Assembly: GCA_035937795.1 (NCBI GenBank)
Contig: DASZHO010000051.1
Coordinates: forward strand, 62,001 to 126,000
DNA length: 64,000 bases
From: JAMQPK01 sp035937795
GTDB lineage: Bacteria; Acidobacteriota; Vicinamibacteria; Vicinamibacterales; JAMQPK01
Direction of reading: 5' to 3'
This document shows, piece after piece, positions 1 to 9,053 of the stretch. Both the position numbers and the translations under genes were made by a program. The first letter of the stretch is position 1. Every line of letters begins with the position of its first letter. The notes under the pieces are model-generated. The model did not search any database, had not been told where the DNA came from, and saw only the letters and a program-made list of their open reading frames with translations.

Positions 1-1544
1 ACTCCGACGGGATTCATCACTCGCTGGAGCTCCCCTATTCCGTCTTCGAAGATCAGCGGAGCGGCGAAACGCTCGGGAAGCTGCAGAAGGTGCGCTCGGA
101 TGTCGAGAAGCTGATCTCGGCGGCGATCAACGTCCTGTTCACGTCGCTCATCGGCGTCATCTTCGTGATGATCTACGCGTTCAGCGTGTACTGGCTGATC
201 GCGCCGGTGTACTTCCTGACGATCCCCGTGCTCGGCATCGTCAGCTCGGTGCTGAGCAAGCGGATCAAGACGATCCAGAAAGTGATCGTGGCGGAGACCG
301 CCGCGCTCGCCGGATCCACGACCGAGTCGCTGCGGAACATCGAGCTCGTCAAGAGCCTGGGGCTGGGCCAGCAGGAGATTCAACGCCTGAACGCCACGAC
401 CGGCAAGATCCTGCAGCTCGAATTGAAGAAGGTGAAATACCTGCGCAGCCTCAGCTTCATCCAGGGCACGATCGTGAACTTTCTGCGGACGAGCATCCTA
501 TTTCTGATGCTCTACCTGATTTACGTCCGCGCGATCACGGTCGGCCAGTTCTTCTCGCTCTGGATCTACTCGTTCTTCATCTTCGGGCCGCTGCAGGAGC
601 TGGGCAACATCATCAACGTCTACCGGGAGACCGAAGCGTCGCTGAACGTCTTCGAAGGCATCCTGCAGATTCCCAAGGACGCGAAACCGGTGAGCCCGCT
701 GCCGCTCGACGATTTGCGGCGGCTGGATTTCGATCGCGTGACGTTTCAGCACCAGTCGGCGACGGCGCCTGCGGTCAGCGATATCTCCTTCGGCGTGAAG
801 CGGGGCGAGACAGTCGCGTTCGTGGGCCCATCCGGCGCCGGCAAAACCACGCTCGTGAAATTGCTGGTCGGATTGTATCCGCCGGGCGCCGGGCGGATTC
901 TCTACAACGGCATCTCGAGCGACGAGGTCGATCTCGACGTGCTCCGGGAGCGAATCGGGTTCGTGACCCAGGACACGCAGCTCTTTTCCGGGACGATCCG
1001 CGAGAATCTGCTGTTCGTGAATCCGAAGGCGTCGGATGCGGAGTGCCTCGAAGCGCTGCACAGGGCCGCGTGCGACAGCCTGCTGGCGCGGGCATCCAAG
1101 GGCCTCGGTACGGTGATCGGCGAAGGCGGCGTGAAAGTATCGGGCGGCGAGAAGCAGCGGCTGTCGATCGCGCGGGCGCTGCTGCGCCACCCGCAACTCC
1201 TCGTTTTCGACGAAGCGACCTCCTCGCTCGACTCGCTCACCGAGGAGGGCATCGTCGACACGATTCGAGACGTCGCGAGCACGCGGGAGAGCATCACGAT
1301 CCTGATTGCCCATCGACTCTCGACGATTCTGCACGCCGATCGCATCTACGTGCTCGAGCGCGGCCGGATCGTGGAAACCGGCCGGCACGACGAGCTGGTG
1401 GAGTCGAAGGGCCTCTACTATGCGATGTGGAGGCAGCAGATTGGAGAGCGCCGGGGGACCGAGACGGCGCCAGCGGGGCTCAAGGGTCAAAGCTCAGCGG
1501 GCTCAGGGCTCAGGGCTGGGTCCGCCGTGACGGTGCATTCTTGA
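1..1544 (+). CDS. ABC exporter, fused permease-ATPase (5' end outside window)
   Basis: The reading frame is open from the first bases with no start codon needed before position 90, so the gene begins upstream of the window and the GTG at 90 is internal. The visible part has the last transmembrane helices of a type IV exporter permease, then a nucleotide-binding domain with Walker A GPSGAGKTT (about 824-850), the signature VSGGEKQRLSIARAL (about 1138-1180), Walker B LLVFDEATS and the H-loop AHRLST. It should export a lipid, peptide or drug across the inner membrane as a dimer; the substrate is unknown. The last ~20 codons run into a short tandem repeat and are probably not functional. Confidence 0.93.
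   Translation, partial: SDGIHHSLELPYSVFEDQRSGETLGKLQKVRSDVEKLISAAINVLFTSLIGVIFVMIYAFSVYWLIAPVYFLTIPVLGIVSSVLSKRIKTIQKVIVAETAALAGSTTESLRNIELVKSLGLGQQEIQRLNATTGKILQLELKKVKYLRSLSFIQGTIVNFLRTSILFLMLYLIYVRAITVGQFFSLWIYSFFIFGPLQELGNIINVYRETEASLNVFEGILQIPKDAKPVSPLPLDDLRRLDFDRVTFQHQSATAPAVSDISFGVKRGETVAFVGPSGAGKTTLVKLLVGLYPPGAGRILYNGISSDEVDLDVLRERIGFVTQDTQLFSGTIRENLLFVNPKASDAECLEALHRAACDSLLARASKGLGTVIGEGGVKVSGGEKQRLSIARALLRHPQLLVFDEATSSLDSLTEEGIVDTIRDVASTRESITILIAHRLSTILHADRIYVLERGRIVETGRHDELVESKGLYYAMWRQQIGERRGTETAPAGLKGQSSAGSGLRAGSAVTVHS
1478..1520. repeat. Short tandem repeat of the CTCAGGG type
   Basis: The motif GCTCAGGG recurs two to three times at the 3' end of the exporter gene and is read in frame as its C-terminal tail. 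A similar array lies at 36528-36547 at the end of another gene. Confidence 0.6.
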
Positions 1545-1658
1545 TTTAAAGCGCGTAACAATCATTCCTCCTCTCGCTGAGCCGTTCCTTCAGATTCCAC
1601 CATCACGGAAGACCTGGGCCAACTACAATGAACGCCACCAGCTCTTCTGGGGTTCCCC

Positions 1659-4322
1659 ATGGTCCTTGCTGCCGGCACTCGCCTCGGCCCGTACGAAATT
1701 CTCGCGCCGCTCGGCGCGGGCGGCATGGGCGAGGTCTATCGCGCCCACGACACCAAACTTGGGCGTGATGTCGCCTTGAAGTTCCTGCCAGACAGTTTCG
1801 TGCACGATCCCGATCGCGTGGCCCGTTTCCGCCGGGAAGCGCAGGTGCTCGCAGCGCTAAATCATCCGCACATCGGCGCGATCTACGGCCTGGACGAAGC
1901 CAGTGGCCAGCAATTCCTTGTGCTGGAACTCATCGATGGCCAGACGTTGGCGGATCGCCTTGCGAAGGGGCCGCTTCCACTCGACGAAACGCTCGCGATC
2001 GCGACACAGATAGCGGACGCTCTCCAAGCGGCTCATGAGAAGGGCATCATCCATCGCGATTTGAAGCCAGCGAACATTGCGCTGACGAGGGACGGCAACG
2101 TGAAAGTGCTCGACTTTGGCCTCGCCAAGCCGACCGAAGCGGCGACCGCAGTGCCAGTCGATCTGGCGAACTCGCCGACGTTGACGTCGCCCGCGATGAT
2201 GTCCGGCGTTGGCACGATCCTCGGCACAGCCGCGTATATGAGCCCTGAACAGGCGAAGGGCAGAGCGGCGGACACACGTAGCGATATCTGGGCGTTCGGC
2301 TGCGTCCTGTTTGAGATGCTAACCGGCCGGAAGTTATTCGCCGGTGAGACGATCTCCGACACGCTGGCGGCGGTGCTGAAGGACGAGCCAGACCTGACGC
2401 GAGCGCCAGCCCGCGTGCGACGCCTGCTTCGCGCATGCTTACAAAAGGACCCCAAGCAGCGACTGCAAGCGATTGGTGATTCGCGCCTGTTGCTCGAAGA
2501 TGCGGCAGAAGCAGAACCAGAGACCAAGAGCAACGTGCGATGGGCGCTGGCCGCAGCAGCGTTCGCCATCATTGCTGCCCTCGCGTTGTGGGCGCCGTGG
2601 CGCCGCCCCGCACCCAACAATGCACAAGCTGCACTACAACTGGATCTCGATCTGGGAGCGGCCGTGGCGCCAACCAACCTCGGCGCGGACGCGCTCCTTT
2701 CACCAGACGGAACCCGGCTTGTCTTTGTCGCCCAAGGTTCGAACGGAAAGTCGCGATTGTTGACTCGTCGTGTCGACCAGTCGCAGCCCGTTGAGCTGCA
2801 CGGCGGTGAAGGAGCGTACGCACCGTTCTTCTCTCCGGATGGACATTGGGTGGCCTTCTTCGCGGGAGGAAAACTGAAGAAAACGTCCGTGGACGGCGGC
2901 GAGCCGGTGATTCTGTGCGAGGCCCCCGCCGGCCGCGGCGGCAGCTGGGGTGAAGACGGCAATATCGTTGTTGCGCTAGATTCACAAGCGGGCCTGTCTC
3001 TCGTTCCCTCCGAAGGTGGGAAGGTTGTTCCGCTGACGACGCTGGCGCCGGGGGAAAACAGCCATCGTTGGCCTCAAGTCCTGCCCGGCGGCAAGATTGT
3101 CCTCTTCACTTCGAACACGACCTTCGGGAATTTCGACGAAGCCAGCATCAGCGCCCTGTCTTTGGCGGATCATAAATGGAAGATCGTGCTGGAGCGAGCG
3201 GGCATGTATCCGCGGTACGTGCCGAGCGGTCATCTGATCTACGTGACCAAGGGGACCCTATTCGCCGTGCCGTTTGACCCCGTCAGCGCGGAGGTTCGCG
3301 GGCGACCCGCGGCCCTGGTCGAGGATGTCTCGAACGATACGACGTACGGGTTTTCGCGGCTCGATTTCTCTGTCGGCGGAATGTTGCTCTACCGGAGAGG
3401 CAGGACGGAAGGCTTGAGAACCGTTCACTGGATGGATAGCACCGGGGGAATAGAGGCTCTAGAAATCGGGCCTGCACTTTACATGTTCCCCCGCATCTCG
3501 CCGGACGGCAGCAAACTGATCTGGATGGTAAACCAGGGGCCGAGCGCAGATCTGTGGATCTACGATTGGCAGCGCGGCAGCAAAACCCGGCTGACGGACG
3601 GCAAGAGTGTGAACGCCTATCCGGTATGGAGCCCAGACGGACGGTATGTCGTCTTCAGTTCGTCGGGAGGCATGTTCTGGACGCGCGCGGACGGCGCCGG
3701 GAAGCCGCAACAGTTGACGGCGAGCAAGGCTCTCCAGTTTCCGACGTCCTTCACACCAGACGGCGGACGGTTGGTCTTTTCAGAATTGAATCCCGGTGGC
3801 GGTCTCATCCAGACCGTGCTCCTTGACGGAAGCTCCGGGCAGTTGCGCGCCAACAAGCCGGAGGTGTTCCTGCAAACGGTGTCCGCAGTGCCGTTCCCGG
3901 CTTTCTCGTCGGACGGGCGATGGCTGGCCTACGCGGATGCGGAGTCCGGAGGCTATGAGGTGTATGTTCGTGCGTTTCCGGACAAGGGCACGAGGTGGCT
4001 GATCTCGAATGGCGGCGGAACGATGCCGGTGTGGTCGAGAAACGGGCGCGAGCTGTTCTATCGAACCGAAGACAGTCAGATCATGGTGGCAACGTACGCA
4101 GTGAAGGGCGACACCTTCGTTGCTGACAAGCCTCGAGTGTGGTCAGAGCAGCGACTGGCGAATACGGGCTTGACTCCCAACTTTGACCTCGCTCCGGACG
4201 GGAAACGCTTCGCGGTGCTGATGACGGCGGGAAGCCCCGTGCCGCCCGAAGCGCAAAGCCACGTCACACTGGTGATGAACTTCTTCGACGAGCTGCGGCG
4301 GATCGCGCCCGCAGCGAAATGA
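1659..4322 (+). CDS. Membrane Ser/Thr protein kinase with TolB/PD40-like propeller
   Basis: An 887-aa protein. Residues 1-280 are a Hanks-type kinase: glycine loop LGAGGMGEVY, VALK (K41), HRDLKPANI (catalytic D134), DFG at 152-154 and the APE-equivalent MSPEQ. A single membrane helix (about 293-312) follows, then a C-terminal half made of repeated blades with SPDG motifs typical of WD40/PD40 TolB-like propellers, predicted to be periplasmic. This architecture is very common in Acidobacteriota. The stop overlaps the start of the next gene (ATGA), so the kinase, the [2Fe-2S] protein and the PP2C phosphatase probably form one operon, suggesting reversible phosphorylation. The kinase substrate is not identifiable. 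Confidence 0.93.
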   Translation: MVLAAGTRLGPYEILAPLGAGGMGEVYRAHDTKLGRDVALKFLPDSFVHDPDRVARFRREAQVLAALNHPHIGAIYGLDEASGQQFLVLELIDGQTLADRLAKGPLPLDETLAIATQIADALQAAHEKGIIHRDLKPANIALTRDGNVKVLDFGLAKPTEAATAVPVDLANSPTLTSPAMMSGVGTILGTAAYMSPEQAKGRAADTRSDIWAFGCVLFEMLTGRKLFAGETISDTLAAVLKDEPDLTRAPARVRRLLRACLQKDPKQRLQAIGDSRLLLEDAAEAEPETKSNVRWALAAAAFAIIAALALWAPWRRPAPNNAQAALQLDLDLGAAVAPTNLGADALLSPDGTRLVFVAQGSNGKSRLLTRRVDQSQPVELHGGEGAYAPFFSPDGHWVAFFAGGKLKKTSVDGGEPVILCEAPAGRGGSWGEDGNIVVALDSQAGLSLVPSEGGKVVPLTTLAPGENSHRWPQVLPGGKIVLFTSNTTFGNFDEASISALSLADHKWKIVLERAGMYPRYVPSGHLIYVTKGTLFAVPFDPVSAEVRGRPAALVEDVSNDTTYGFSRLDFSVGGMLLYRRGRTEGLRTVHWMDSTGGIEALEIGPALYMFPRISPDGSKLIWMVNQGPSADLWIYDWQRGSKTRLTDGKSVNAYPVWSPDGRYVVFSSSGGMFWTRADGAGKPQQLTASKALQFPTSFTPDGGRLVFSELNPGGGLIQTVLLDGSSGQLRANKPEVFLQTVSAVPFPAFSSDGRWLAYADAESGGYEVYVRAFPDKGTRWLISNGGGTMPVWSRNGRELFYRTEDSQIMVATYAVKGDTFVADKPRVWSEQRLANTGLTPNFDLAPDGKRFAVLMTAGSPVPPEAQSHVTLVMNFFDELRRIAPAAK

Positions 4323-5269
4323 TTCGCGTCACGCACGACCGCGCGGAGTGGGCGCGGACGCGAGAAGCGCTGCTGCCGTCGATACATGAGATCGATCGGA
4401 GCGCCACGCGCATCTGGTTTCATTTTTTTCCCCTACTGTTAGCCGACGCGTTTGCGCGCAGCGAGAAGCCAGCGCAGCTGGCGAGAGAGCTCCGGCTCGA
4501 CGGAAGTTACCGGCTCGCCGACCAGATCGACACGAGCCATTGGTTTCTGTACGGCCACCGGTACTGGCCGCAAGTGAAAGCAGCCATCATCACGCGAGTC
4601 AACGTCGCGTCCTCGGACCAGGACCTGTCGACGGTCGTTCGCGACATCGCGCGAGACGTTGCTTCGGCGCTCAGCGTGGATGAGTCGCTGGCCGCCGGAA
4701 TCGCCGCCGTGGGACTGATGACGCTGCAGCAGGTTGGCATGTCAGCGTTCCGAACAATATCCGGCGGGTCTGGCGAGGCTCAGGTTCAAACGGGGCTCGC
4801 GGGCAGATCGCCCGCGCAGATTCTCGCGGCGCGCAAGAAGGACGACAGGCAAGGCTTCATGGGATTGCTGCGAGGGGCGGAGCAGCGCCGCTACACGGTG
4901 AGGTTCGACGAGCGCGGCGACGACGCCCGCTTCACCGCGATCAACTCACAGCATTTGACGACGGCGTCGGCAAACGACCCGCGCGACTATCCGCCGGCTG
5001 CCCGGCGCTGCCACGAGGGACCGATCCCGGTCGAGTGCCGCACGGCGTCGTGCGGCACCTGCTGGATCGGGGTGCTTGCGGGCGCCGACAAGCTTTCCGA
5101 CGTGGAAAAGCAGGAGGCGCGCAGGATGAAGGAATTTGGCTATCTCGACTCGGCGGAAGCAAAGCCGTTGATTCGCCTTGCCTGCCAGACGATGGCGTCC
5201 GGCAACGTAACGATTGTGATTCCTTCCTGGAACGGCTTCATCGGCAAAGCCGGCTTAGGCGGAATGTAG
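4319..5269 (+). CDS. Helical protein with C-terminal [2Fe-2S] ferredoxin domain
   Basis: A 316-aa protein that starts inside the kinase stop codon (ATGA). Residues 1-185 look mainly helical and match no family I recognise. Residues 190-305 have the plant-type ferredoxin cysteine pattern C240-x4-C245-x2-C248 and a distal C289 (motif ECRTASCGTC), which would hold a [2Fe-2S] cluster. No signal peptide or membrane helix is evident, so it is probably cytoplasmic. Its position between a kinase and a PP2C phosphatase suggests a redox-responsive partner of that pair, but this is inference from context only. Electron transfer to an unlinked oxidoreductase is the alternative. Confidence 0.85.
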   Translation: MIRVTHDRAEWARTREALLPSIHEIDRSATRIWFHFFPLLLADAFARSEKPAQLARELRLDGSYRLADQIDTSHWFLYGHRYWPQVKAAIITRVNVASSDQDLSTVVRDIARDVASALSVDESLAAGIAAVGLMTLQQVGMSAFRTISGGSGEAQVQTGLAGRSPAQILAARKKDDRQGFMGLLRGAEQRRYTVRFDERGDDARFTAINSQHLTTASANDPRDYPPAARRCHEGPIPVECRTASCGTCWIGVLAGADKLSDVEKQEARRMKEFGYLDSAEAKPLIRLACQTMASGNVTIVIPSWNGFIGKAGLGGM

Positions 5270-5277
5270 ACGCCACG

Positions 5278-6684
5278 GTGAACGCCGATCTCATCCGCCG
5301 CTGGCTGCAGCTCGGACAACTCATAGCCGGCGTGTTGACCCTGACGGCGGGAGTTGCTCAGCTCGGGTTCTCGCGGCCTTTCAAGCAAGACCGCAATCGG
5401 CCGCTTGCGTTTCTCGGCGTCACCGGGCTGTTGTACGGCACACGGCTCCTCGCCAACCTCCCACAAATCCAGGAGCTCATTCCGGCCCCTCGCCTGTTCT
5501 GGCTCTATATCGACACGTGGGTCAGCTACATCATCCTGGTTCCGACGCTCTACTACTTCGAGCTGGCCTTCGGCGGTGGATGGCGCCAGGCCATTCGATG
5601 GATGCGTCGCATAGTGACGCTGTACGCCGTCGCCGCGATGGCCATTGATGCGCTTACCGGGACGCCGGCCGCCGCGAAGGGACCGCTGAACTATCTGAGC
5701 ATCGCCGCGATCGGCGCCGTCTTCGCGAGCAGCTTCGGCGCCCGCCCGACGCCTTTCCAGGGGGTTCGGGTCGTCAGGGCGGGCGTGCTCGTCTTCGGCG
5801 CCTTCGTGCTCTTCGAAAACCTCGTCAGAGCCCGTTGGCTGCCCGGCACCTGGACTGTGGAATGGGCCGGCGTGCTAGTGATGCTGGGGTGTCTTGGCTA
5901 TGTGGCCGTCTCGCGCGCCGTGGAGAACGACCGGAGGCTCTACGAGCTGAAGCACGAGCTCGAAACCGCGCGCCAGATCCAGGCATCGATCCTGCCGCGG
6001 CGGATCCCGGTCATCGAGGGGCTGGCGATCGCGGCGCGTCTCCTGCCAATGACGGAGGTCGCCGGCGACTTCTACGATTTCCTCGAGCTGGGTGCCGGCC
6101 GGATCGGCATCCTTGCCGCCGATGTATCGGGCCATGGCGTGCCGGCCGCGCTGATCGCGTCGATGGTGAAGGTCGCGCTTGGCGCCCAGGTGGGGCAAGG
6201 GGAGAATCCGGCCAGCGTGCTGAACGGGATGAACCAGATTTTCTGCGGCCGGCTCGAGAGCCAGTTCGTGACAGCTGCCTACGTCTATCTCGACACGGCC
6301 GACGGACGACTGCGGTACGGAGCTGCCGGCCATCCGCCGGCGCTGCTGGTCAGGGCGAACGGCGAGGTCGATGACCTTGTCGAAAACGGCGTCATGCTCG
6401 GCCACTTTCCAGACTGGAGGTACACGTGGGTCGAGCGCCCATTTCGGCCAGGCGACCGCCTGATTCTGTACACCGACGGCCTCATCGAGGTGAGCGACGC
6501 GCGCGGCGACTTCTTCGACGCCGAGCGGCTGCGCGCCTTTGCGCGCGATGGCCGAGCGCGGGACGCCGGCGCTTTTATTGACGCGCTGGTCGGCCACGTC
6601 AGCAGCTGGGCCGGGCGCGCCGGCGCGCCCAGGTTCGACGACGACGTCACGGTTGTCGTGGTCGACAGGCTGCCTCTGCCGTGA
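5278..6684 (+). CDS. Membrane PP2C/SpoIIE (RsbU-like) serine phosphatase
   Basis: The frame is open from 5035, but its first part overlaps the ferredoxin-like gene, so the GTG at 5278 (8 bases after that gene) is the sensible start, giving 468 aa. About six hydrophobic segments fill residues 1-230, then a short coiled linker (LKHELETARQIQASILP) leads into a SpoIIE-type PP2C domain with metal-binding motifs GDFYDF and DVSGHGVPAAL and a C-terminal DDDVTVVVV strand. RsbU-like enzymes dephosphorylate anti-anti-sigma factors or other Ser/Thr phosphoproteins. It is likely cotranscribed with the kinase at 1659 and may reverse that kinase's action. Confidence 0.9.
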   Translation: MNADLIRRWLQLGQLIAGVLTLTAGVAQLGFSRPFKQDRNRPLAFLGVTGLLYGTRLLANLPQIQELIPAPRLFWLYIDTWVSYIILVPTLYYFELAFGGGWRQAIRWMRRIVTLYAVAAMAIDALTGTPAAAKGPLNYLSIAAIGAVFASSFGARPTPFQGVRVVRAGVLVFGAFVLFENLVRARWLPGTWTVEWAGVLVMLGCLGYVAVSRAVENDRRLYELKHELETARQIQASILPRRIPVIEGLAIAARLLPMTEVAGDFYDFLELGAGRIGILAADVSGHGVPAALIASMVKVALGAQVGQGENPASVLNGMNQIFCGRLESQFVTAAYVYLDTADGRLRYGAAGHPPALLVRANGEVDDLVENGVMLGHFPDWRYTWVERPFRPGDRLILYTDGLIEVSDARGDFFDAERLRAFARDGRARDAGAFIDALVGHVSSWAGRAGAPRFDDDVTVVVVDRLPLP

Positions 6685-6694
6685 GCCATCCTGG

Positions 6695-7870
6695 TTAGCC
6701 CGGCGACGCGCCCTGGGTGGCCGTGTAGACCGCGTAGAGCGACTGAGACGCCGCCATGAACAGACGATTCCGCTTGGGGCCGCCGAACGCGACGTTCGCG
6801 CACGCCTCCGGCAGGCGAATGCGTCCGAGCAGTTTCCCTTCGGGCGACCAGACCGTGGCGCCGCTGTACCCGATCGAGCTGCCGGCGTTGCTGCCGCACC
6901 ACAGGTTGCCGAACACGTCGACGCGAAATCCATCGGGGCCGCATTTGACGCCGTCGACCATGAAATCAGAAAACAGCTTCACGTTCGCGAGCTTGTTGGC
7001 AGCCGTTACGTCGCCGCTCACGATTCCGCCGCGCGCGACGATGTAGACCTTTTTGTAGTCGGGCGAAAAGGCGATTCCGTTGCATCCCGGGCCAAGATCC
7101 TGCTGGCTGATTACCATGTCGACGCGGCCGCTCGGATCGACGCGATAGACATTCCAGTCGAGCTCGCGCCTGAGCAGGCCGGAGCCCGCGGGTTGACCCG
7201 CTTTTGCATTCATCTTGCCGTCGGGATTGCTGGGGCCCCCTGCCACATCGACCTGGCCTTCATAGAGCGATCCGCCGTAGGCGGGATCTGAAAACCAGAC
7301 GCTGCCGTCGGGATGCGGCGCCAGGTCATTCGGCGAATTCAAGTGCTTGCCCTGATACGAATCGGCCAGCACGGTGATCGACCCATCGTGCTCAAAGCGG
7401 ACGACGCGCCGGGTCAAGTGCTCGCAGGTGAGCTGGCGCCCCTGATGGTCAAACGCATTGCCGTTGCTGTTGTTCGACGGGTAGCGGAAGACGGTGACAC
7501 GGCCGTCGTCGTCCAAATACCGCATCTGGCGGTTGTTTGGAATATCGCTCCACACCAGATAGCGGCCCTGGCTCGACCACGCCGGGCCTTCGCACCAGAG
7601 CCCGCCGGTCCATAGCCGTTGAATCGGCGAGCTGCCGACGCGAAGCGCGTTGAATGCAGGATCGATCGTGAGCACATCGGGATCCGGGTAATTCGCCGGG
7701 CCCGCGCCCGGCGTGAAATCGCGCGGGGGATTCGAGATCACGGTCGGCTGGGCCGGCGGAGGCGGCGCCTGAGCTCCCCGCTGCGCGAATGCCGCGCGCG
7801 GCACGAATGCCGCGACGCCGGCGGCGGCGCCCATCTTGCCGATCAGATCGCGGCGGGACAGTTGATTCAT
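6695..7870 (-). CDS. Tat-exported SMP-30/gluconolactonase-like protein
   Basis: A 391-aa protein with a twin-arginine signal (SRRDLIGK followed by an Ala-rich hydrophobic core), so exported folded. The mature part is a six-bladed SMP-30/LRE propeller with family landmarks EGPAW, NSPNDL and GPDGFRVD; in characterised members the Glu, Asn and Asp in these motifs bind the divalent metal. Likely a lactonase acting on a sugar lactone in the periplasm; the substrate is unknown. A Shine-Dalgarno-like GAGGAGA precedes the ATG. It converges with the PP2C gene, leaving only 10 bases between the stops, and a second SMP-30-like Tat protein lies at 18171-19013. Confidence 0.88.
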   Translation of the reverse strand: MNQLSRRDLIGKMGAAAGVAAFVPRAAFAQRGAQAPPPPAQPTVISNPPRDFTPGAGPANYPDPDVLTIDPAFNALRVGSSPIQRLWTGGLWCEGPAWSSQGRYLVWSDIPNNRQMRYLDDDGRVTVFRYPSNNSNGNAFDHQGRQLTCEHLTRRVVRFEHDGSITVLADSYQGKHLNSPNDLAPHPDGSVWFSDPAYGGSLYEGQVDVAGGPSNPDGKMNAKAGQPAGSGLLRRELDWNVYRVDPSGRVDMVISQQDLGPGCNGIAFSPDYKKVYIVARGGIVSGDVTAANKLANVKLFSDFMVDGVKCGPDGFRVDVFGNLWCGSNAGSSIGYSGATVWSPEGKLLGRIRLPEACANVAFGGPKRNRLFMAASQSLYAVYTATQGASPG

Positions 7871-7889
7871 AATCGATCTCCTCGCTCCC

Positions 7890-8840
7890 CTAACGGCGGC
7901 GCCTGGCTGCTTTCCGCGGCTTCGGCCGTGCGGTCTTCTTCGCGGTCTTTTTCTTCGCGGCTTTCTTCGCGGTTTTTTTCGTGGTTTGTTTCGCGGCCGT
8001 TTTCTTCGCGGCCTTCGCCGGGGCCGTTTTGCGCTTCGCCGGCTTCGATTTTTCAGCCGTCGAGGCCTTCTTCGAATGGACCGCGAATGCGGCGCCCTGC
8101 GGATCCATCACTTGGGTGATCCAGTCGCCGCCGGGCACTTCCATCGGACCGTTCAGCACTTTGCCGCCGACCTGCGGAACAATGGCGGCCACCTTTTTCG
8201 AATCGGGGACCAGGGCGTACGGAAGCCAGTGCGGCGCAGCCGGCATCTCGGCCGGCTTGTTGAACATCCCGCCGAGCATGTTGCCTTTCCACCCGAACAT
8301 TTGGTACGTGTTGCCCGGGCCCATTTCCATCGAATCGAGTTTTTCCCATCCGAACAGCGTCTGATAGAAATTCCACGCCGCCTTCCAATCGGTAGTGACG
8401 AGCTCGTGCCAGGAAAAATCGCCGAGGCCGGGTTTCCCGTCGCCCGCCGGCCCCGCGCCTGGATTCGGCGTGAAGACCGCGAACACCGCGCCCTGCGGGT
8501 CCTGCAGGATGGCGACGCGGCCGATCTCGGGAATATCCGCCGCCGGCTTCAGAACTTTTCCGCCGAGCTCAATCGTTTGCCGCGCCGTCACGTCCACGTT
8601 CGGCGTGCCGATATGGCTGAGCCAGTGCGGCGGCGCGCCCATCGCCTTGGCTTGCTCGGGCAGCAGCGTCGAACCGGCCCTCGGCCGGCCACCGCTGGTG
8701 AACAACGTGTAGGACGGATCCTTGTCGTAGGGTTGCGGCGTCCAGCCGACGATGTCTTTGTAGAACTCCGCTGCCGCCTTCGGATCCGGCGTCATCAATT
8801 CATGCCACACAAACCGACCGCGAACCGTCTTGTCAGCCAT
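7890..8840 (-). CDS. Two-domain VOC/glyoxalase-like protein with histone H1-like tail
   Basis: The ATG at 8840 has a good ribosome site (GGGAGG, 4 bases upstream), so the longer frame to 8864 is not used; the product is 316 aa. It holds two tandem vicinal-oxygen-chelate domains (each beginning F-x-WHEL and containing FYxxxxGW), as in the CFP-30/bleomycin-resistance-like family. The last ~65 residues are a run of Lys, Ala, Thr and Pro (KKTAKKAAKKKTAKK and similar), the composition of bacterial histone H1-like or Hc1 tails. The VOC part probably binds a small ligand; the tail should bind nucleic acid or another polyanion. The enzymatic reaction is unknown. Confidence 0.88.
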   Translation of the reverse strand: MADKTVRGRFVWHELMTPDPKAAAEFYKDIVGWTPQPYDKDPSYTLFTSGGRPRAGSTLLPEQAKAMGAPPHWLSHIGTPNVDVTARQTIELGGKVLKPAADIPEIGRVAILQDPQGAVFAVFTPNPGAGPAGDGKPGLGDFSWHELVTTDWKAAWNFYQTLFGWEKLDSMEMGPGNTYQMFGWKGNMLGGMFNKPAEMPAAPHWLPYALVPDSKKVAAIVPQVGGKVLNGPMEVPGGDWITQVMDPQGAAFAVHSKKASTAEKSKPAKRKTAPAKAAKKTAAKQTTKKTAKKAAKKKTAKKTARPKPRKAARRRR

Positions 8841-9053
8841 CGCGCCTCCCAGTGAAAGGCGCAATTATAGCTGCATGAAATGACAAGGGCCGGGCAAAAA
8901 AGCCAGGCCCCTGTCACCGTCCAGCTCGAGCCGGACGCCGCGGGTGTACGCCGTGGGAGCTAAGCGGTGCGACCGGCGGAGGCGGCGGACGGTCTCCAAG
9001 GAGCTCATCGACCCGCTCGGCATTGTCGTACCAGAGGAAGGGCGTCGCGACAG

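Noticed and set aside
498..1490. A 330-codon minus-strand open frame over the ABC exporter
   Set aside because: Shadow of a conserved exporter gene; Arg/His-rich composition of a complementary frame and no ribosome site.
5035..5277. 5' extension of the PP2C phosphatase frame
   Set aside because: It overlaps the ferredoxin-like gene in another frame; the GTG at 5278 is 8 bases past that gene and begins the first membrane helix.
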